DNA from: Acanthochlamys bracteata
Lineage: Eukaryota; Streptophyta; Magnoliopsida; Pandanales; Velloziaceae
Direction of reading: 5' to 3'
NCBI GenBank assembly: GCA_019914995.1
Contig: CM034141.1
Coordinates: 1,860,001-1,924,000 of the forward strand
Length of the DNA stretch: 64,000 bases
The position numbers were made by a program, and so were the translations under genes. Within the stretch, counting starts at the first letter, position 1; each line of letters starts with the position of its first letter. Shown piece after piece: positions 58,749-64,000 of this stretch. Under the pieces are notes generated by a model. The model was not told the origin of the DNA. It worked only from the letters and a program-made list of their open reading frames with translations, and did no database searches.

Positions 58749-59624
58749 CCTTTTTGTCTTGCTGATGGGGTGGCTCTCTGTTGTCATATAATGTTCAGTG
58801 CTAGTGTAGAATCAGAAAGCTTTGTTGGGGCTCTAGAATAAAGTTGCCTTCTGTAAGAAATCCATACATATTTTTTGTAGTGATCATCAGAAGCATTTTT
58901 TACCAACCCGAGCATTCAAGCCATTGATCTTTTTGTTAGGACGCCTGCTTATTATTTGACTTCCTTTGAGTGGTTTTTAGTAGTTTGATTATGAAGTGAT
59001 TGTCACTGATCAATCTTGGAAGCTGATTTTTGTTCTAACTTATTTTGGTCTTGGATTTGAGAAGTATACATAGATAGGGAGGTTCAGGTGTTGCTTCTCA
59101 ATCTTGCACTGCTATAAACCTCTGATTCCACTAGTTGAAGCAAATCGTGAAACCTTGTTACAAACCTCTCATCGCACTAGTTGGTTTTTGTGAATCCAAA
59201 CTTCAAATTTAAATCAGAATCTTCTCGATTTTAAAAATTTTACATATTGTATCGTAACATTCAAAGAATCTACAATCTGAGCTCATGCTAATTGTCTTCC
59301 AAAGTGCAATTTGCAATTTTTACGTACACGGTGTAAGCTTGCTAATAAGAAATAACCACTTCTTCAAAAATGTTATTTGGAGAAAATGCCAATTGTATAA
59401 GATTCTAACAAAGAAGGGATTCAAACATTCAGGCATTTTTTTATAAAATTGTCATATAATCGCTTGCTTGATTGGATGGCTGGATTTTAGAAGGGCGTTT
59501 TATTTTTCATTTCAAAAAATAATTTTTAAAATTTTAATTCATATTTTTTATTATATTTTTATTAAGTTTTAAATAATTTATTTAAAAATTTAAAAAATAT
59601 AAAATTTTTAAGTAATAATATTTT

Positions 59625-59660
<36 letters not shown>

Positions 59661-60044
59661 TTAGATAAAAAAGTAAAATTTATTTTTTAAAAAATATTTT
59701 TTATATAAAAAATGTTCTTTTAAAAAGTACTCTAACCGGCCTTAAATTAGCGTACGTAATAAGCCTAACAAAAGCATAAGAAACTTTCCAAAGTTTTCTC
59801 AAAAAGAATTTTCGAACGTCTTGCTGAAAGCAAACAAAATCAGTTCTACTTTTCTCTCCCTACTGCTAAAAATGAAACAAAAAGATAATCTTTCTCAGAT
59901 ACATCAACTTTCTACCAAAAACAAAAATTCAAAACCTAAAATCTTTTACCAATCAAGAAACTACTACTACTGAATTTAATTACAGTAGAAAAGTTTTATT
60001 TTTATCTTTCGCAACTAGAAACCAAAAAATCACTATGCAATCAA
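58749..60044. other. Spacer with a diverged MITE copy and a TTA microsatellite
   Basis: About 59490-59745 shows the family pattern (GAAGGGCGTTTTATTTTTC at one end, AGTACTCTAACCGGCC at the other, AT-rich core) and carries a (TTA)11-like run at 59630-59662. The rest is 3' flank of the upstream gene. No coding signal. Confidence 0.5.
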
Positions 60045-60846
60045 TCAACTACTCTGTAGCTTCTTGAATCTCTTCTTTTGTTGTTCGTCTCCTGCTGCTT
60101 TGTTCTTCACCTTATTCTTGAGTTCTTCAAGCATCCTATCCAATTTCTTGAGCTCTTGAAGTTTCAATTCGTTGATATTCATGTTCCACCACCACTGCTT
60201 GCTCTCCATCTTCTCTTCTGCAGAAAGAACTTTCTCAATCTCCTTATCCATCTTCGTATAATCCAGTCCAAGTTCTGCAACCTGCTAATCAAATCCCTAC
60301 CCTAAATTAGCCATAAACGTCTCAAGAAATATAAAAAATTTCATTAATCTAGACAAAAAAAAAATCAACAGAACAAAAAAAAAAGGATTTAATTACCCGT
60401 ACTTTGTTGGGATTTGAGTTCGACTGATCTGTTCCTTGGGATTCAGGACTGATTGCTTGATCAATACTATCAATATCTTCATCATCACCGGCACCGTCAC
60501 TGCTGCTGTTTCTATCGCTAGTAGTGTTGCTTGCATCAGTTCCCCCACTACCAAAATTGTTATCTTCGCCATTGTTGAGCAACATAGCAGTACTAGCTGC
60601 TTCCCCATTGTTGTTGTCGATAATGTTTGAATCTTTCTGAGTAAAATAAGTTCTGAAGTGATCAAGATCCGGGTAAGAGAACGTGTATGCGTTGCCGAAG
60701 GCAGAGAAAACAATGACGGCGATATGACAGCCACGGAGCGCTAGATCTCTCGCTTTGTTGAACAACCCTCTTCTTCGTTTCGAGAAACAGATATGTCTAT
60801 TGTGCGGCGTCCGGATCTTCTCCATCGCGATCTTGTGCCTCCCCAT
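60045..60846 (-). CDS. Type I MADS-box transcription factor (AGL62/AGL23-like, M-alpha)
   Basis: Two exons (60846-60397, 60281-60045) encode 228 residues. The MADS domain occupies residues 1-60: GRHKIAMEKIRTPHNRHICF, SKRRRGLFNKARDLALRGCH and IAVIVFSAFGNAYTFSYPDL. Helix 1 is typical, although family members usually have N-x-x-R-Q-V-T-F where this has N-R-H-I-C-F. After it comes an Asn/Ser/Asp-rich linker and then a basic coiled coil (residues about 151-228: KEIEKVLSAEEKMESKQWWW, then LQELKKLDRMLEELKNKVKN). No K-box of the type II class is present, which places it with type I. Such proteins act in the nucleus, mostly in female gametophyte or endosperm; that is family knowledge, not shown here. 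The frame is intact. Type I genes evolve fast, so orthology is uncertain. Confidence 0.9.
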
Positions 60847-62613
60847 TCTTGAATTTCCTGAATAAAAAGCAAACAAAGAACAATTTTTGCAGAAAAAAGA
60901 AGAAGGAAATTTATCTGTGAAGAAAAAAGTTAAGAGTTTGGGTTGTTGAATTCTAGTACCAAAAAATTCTGGGAAGAAGAAACTGTTTTCTGTGAAGAAA
61001 GAGTTAGGGTTTATGTAGGTTATAACGAGAGAGTTTGTGATGGGAAAGGTTTCCACTTGAAATTTGGATTCTTTTTTATTATTTGGTAATTACGCGGCGG
61101 TTAGGGATTGTTTGATTTATTGACGGCTAGTTAAAGAGAAGTTTCTTAAACGGGGTTTCTATTCCGAAAATTGACAACGCCGAAATTCGAACCGAAGAAG
61201 ACGTGGAACCGTTTATTTTGGTTTGACAATCATCTGAGTGCGGTCAAAAACTTTTAATTCTCATACTATTTAAATATATTGATAAAAATAATAAAAAAAT
61301 AAAGAAGTATATTTGTTTGATTAAAAAATAATGTAAAGAGTAAGATAGATATTTATAAAAAAAGTTTAAAATGCTATTATATAGTTAATAGAACAAGTTT
61401 GGTATAATTATTTGTCTAATATATGTATGGGTAAGAATATATGCACTCTAATTTTTATGTATACTTCAGGACACTTTATGACCGTTGACGATCGTAGAGA
61501 TTTTCCAATTCAGTTTCTACCGTTGAATATAAAGATTACGAGTCGTTAATATGCTGACAAAATTTTATCTGAATCGGAATACTAATCGACATTCATCCGA
61601 ACACTTAATCAAGATGACTAAAATATATATAGATATATATATATATTATTAATTTTTATTATTTGTGTTATTTTGATCAAGTAATCGAATGAAGATCTAT
61701 TTATAATTAGATCGAGATGAATATTTTGTTAATATATTAATGACTCATAATTATTCATATCCAATGATAGAAATATATATATATATATAAAATTACAATC
61801 TAATTTAAAAAAATTAAAAAAACCTTTTTTAAAAAGAATATTTTATTTTAAGCGATCCCGAAATTTAGTCTAACAAGGAAACAACCTTTTCTCTTATGTC
61901 TCTTGTTGGTAAGAAAAGTTTATTAGGATAGGAAATTTTTGTGCAATTTTTAATGTTAGTATAACATCTAAAGAATTTAAACTTATTCTGAATAAATTTT
62001 TTGGGATTTAAAGTTTTGAGTCAAATATAAGCATATGTATGTTTACATAAGATATTACATGAAAATCAGAGACACTAATGTCTTTGTTGCATTCTATTTT
62101 TTCTTATTCTTTTTCAAATATTTGATGCTGAAGTGATTTGTTTTTTTTTTAAAAAAATTTTTATAGAGTAAAAAAAAAGTTGGAAGCCAACTTAATTTTA
62201 TTATAAATTCTTAGTTAATAATCCTTTACCTTTTGTTTTATTTTTTTAATAATTTTTTTCTAAATAAATTTTTTAACTAATTTTTTCATTCACTTTGACC
62301 AAAATATTTTCAATTCAATTAAAAAGTCCAATCAAACTCTCAGATTGATAGTACACAATTGGCGTTATTATAAATCTTTTTTATTTTTTTAAAAATACGT
62401 TATAATCTATTTTATAGAATGGCATTCTCATCTAAGAGATTGGAATTCTAACAAAAAAATTTATTTTAAACTTTTTTCTATATTCATCTAAATCGTTCAC
62501 GTTTCAATGTTGAAATATTACTTTCATTTCATAATAAAACTTAGCAATACAAAAAATTACTCAAAGTTTGAAATATCATGGAAGAGGATTTGGATTCCTC
62601 GTTCATCATTAGT
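60847..62613. other. AT-rich upstream region of the MADS gene
   Basis: No coding signal. Contains AT dinucleotide tracts near 61625-61650 and 61770-61790. The 5' leader of the MADS gene probably lies at 60847-61060. The remainder is low-complexity. Confidence 0.4.
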
Positions 62614-62621
62614 GAAAAAAA

Positions 62622-63444
62622 TAGGGATGACAATATATGATCCGACCCGAAAATTTAGTTCGAAACTGACCTGTTTAATCAGAGTTAGGATTGAAAACTT
62701 TGACCCGTATAAATATATGAATTGGGTTAGAATTGAGCGAATTTAATTCGATTATTAAATAGATCGACCTGAATTAATCCGAAAATGACCCATTAATTCG
62801 AAATATCATTTTTAAAAAAAATAATTTTTAATTTTTTCTTACCGTATAATAAAATATTAATAATAAAAATAATCGATAATAATTATTTACAAACTATTAT
62901 TTTTATATTTTAGTAAAATAGTGTAAAATAAAAATTATAATATTATCGAAAATATTACTCTGTAAGTATTTTTAATGACGATTTTAGATTTCGTATAAAA
63001 ATTTTTATAAAAATTTTGTTGGATAGATATGTTTATAAAAAATTTTATTGAAATTATTAATATATATTTATAATCATAAATTTCAGTTGTTATCATATGT
63101 TTTCAAAAAATAAAAATAATAATTTTTTTTGAATATTTTATGGACCAATAAAGACATTAAGAAATGCATATTTTGTCGAACATAATTATATCTCATCAAT
63201 AAAAATATCGTGAACTTCATTCGAACTGATCTTATAATTTCGTTAAAATTTAAAAATATAAAATTAATAATTTTAATTATTAAATAAGTCGATCCGAATT
63301 TGATCCGATTATTAGTAGGTTGGATTAAGATTGACAATTTTGACCCATATAAATTGATGGGTTGAGTTAGAATTGAACAAATTTGACCCGGTTATTAAAT
63401 GGGTCGATCCAAAACTGACCCACCAACCCATATTGCCATCTCTA
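62622..63444. mobile_element. Non-autonomous hAT-type element, 823 bp
   Basis: Ends TAGGGATGACAATAT and ATATTGCCATCTCTA are imperfect inverted repeats (TAGRGATGRCAATAT), flanked by an identical 8-bp target duplication GAAAAAAA (62614-62621, 63445-63452), which points to the hAT superfamily. Subterminal sequence at both ends contains GACCCG/GATCCGA words in the same and inverted order (TTTGACCCGTATAAATATAT near 62699, TTTGACCCATATAAATTGAT near 63339), suggesting internal tandem duplication. No transposase frame. The poly-A nature of the duplication is a caveat. Confidence 0.75.
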
Positions 63445-63469
63445 GAAAAAAATTAAATTATATGATGAC

Positions 63470-63640
63470 GTTTGAGAGTGCTTTCAAAATAAAATTTTTT
63501 CAAAAATAAAAAATATTTTTAGTTTTTAAATTTTTAAATAAATTTTCTAAATACTTATAAAAAGTGTATTGAAAATTAGAAAATTAAAAATTAAAAAACT
63601 GTATTTTGGAAAAGCTAAGCCAAACAGCGTACACACTTAA
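63470..63640. repeat. Partial MITE copy, GTTTGG-ended family
   Basis: Right end AAAAGCTAAGCCAAACAGCG is the inverted GTTTGGC-type terminus; the core TTTTTAAATTTTTAAATAAA and CTTATAAAAAGTGTATTG resemble the intron copies. The left terminus GAGTGCTTTCAAAAT is weaker. Confidence 0.55.
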
Positions 63641-63773
63641 AGTTACATGTACAAATTCTAAGTCGCTAAAATATCTCATCCAGAATTACTAAGGACTGTG
63701 AATTTCATTCGAGAGAAGTAGCATACCAGCAAGTAAAGCAATCTTCAAATACTACGCAATCATACCACTCTTC

Positions 63774-64000
63774 TCATACAATGTCACCTGAGGCCTCAAA
63801 CAGTTCCACAGGGTTACATCTATAAATTTAAGGCCAAAGAATTTGAAATCTTAAAAGAACTCGAGAAGATCGAGCTATTACCTTGGGTAACGAAACGGTG
63901 AGCAGTCTACTTTCAAAGGATTTCCTAATATCGTGTCAGCCACCAACTCAGCAGTGCTCAGAGCCTACCCAAAAATGGAAACATTCTCATCAGTTTACAG
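63774..64000 (-). CDS. C-terminal exons of a probable FAD-dependent (DAO-type) oxidoreductase, partial
   Basis: Exon 63964-63882 reads ALSTAELVADTILGNPLKVD and CSPFRYPR; after an intron (63881-63820), exon 63819-63774 adds CNPVELFEASGDIV and a stop. The pattern ALST-x-x-LVA-D-x-ILG, then D-x-SPFR, resembles the last helix of DAO-family flavoproteins (AELI-tG, then SPFRP-RF), which closes the FAD site. The rest of the gene lies beyond the right edge. Family assignment rests on this short segment only. Confidence 0.45.

Noticed and set aside
1-64000. CRISPR arrays, phage or bacterial operons
   Set aside because: No regular short spaced repeats or operon-like gene packing; the splice-site structure and transposon content are those of a plant nuclear genome.

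Overview
This is a window of plant nuclear DNA, most likely from a eudicot. Genes are split by long AT-rich introns with GT/AG borders. Gene content is plant-typical: fructokinase, protein farnesyltransferase alpha subunit, an ankyrin/PGG membrane protein, a type I MADS factor. Intergenic DNA is AT-rich and full of small transposons. The species cannot be named from sequence alone. All exon models were read by eye from reading frame and splice signals.

Layout. 1-3566 (minus): fructokinase, lacking only its last residues at the left edge; its first intron holds two MITEs in inverted orientation. 3.6-8.1 kb: AT-rich DNA with a dead hAT transposase. 8.1-13.2 kb (plus): unrecognised nuclear-looking gene with an SAP-like N terminus. 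14.6 kb (minus): tRNA-Thr(TGU). 15.0-30.4 kb (plus): a TCF25/Nulp1-like gene, decayed by frameshifts and split by a 10,848-bp CACTA (En/Spm) transposon at 17409-28256 with a perfect AGG target duplication. The CACTA carries TNP2 and TNPA/PTTA remnants, dense ACCGAC/GTCGGT subterminal repeats, a C-rich minisatellite, and a block of captured host fragments: a PHD finger, a NAC-alpha exon-intron-exon segment, and a sucrose-phosphate synthase exon joined directly to the NAC-alpha fragment. That block lies between two direct copies of what looks like the element's own 3' sequence.

31.2 kb (minus): uL18-like one-exon gene. 34.1-41.7 kb (minus): ten-exon gene for a 702-residue unrecognised protein whose end resembles a double-stranded-RNA-binding fold. 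Its start codon is 63 bp from a divergent small ORF, so the two may share a promoter. 43.9-46.9 kb (minus): farnesyltransferase/geranylgeranyltransferase-I alpha subunit, complete in five exons. 48.7-51.0 kb: a non-autonomous LTR element whose interior is present twice as a large inverted repeat, with LTR, PBS, PPT and near-matching 5-bp target duplications. 52.7-54.2 kb (plus): ankyrin-PGG membrane protein. 54.5-58.7 kb (plus): unrecognised multi-exon gene. 60.0-60.8 kb (minus): type I MADS-box gene. 62.6-63.4 kb: hAT-type non-autonomous element with an 8-bp target duplication. 63.8 kb to the right edge (minus): C-terminal exons of a probable FAD-dependent oxidoreductase.

The host genes show no common pathway; this looks like ordinary gene neighbourhood remodelled by transposons. 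The most notable structures are the Pack-CACTA, the palindromic LTR element and the MITE family with its back-to-back pair in the fructokinase intron.
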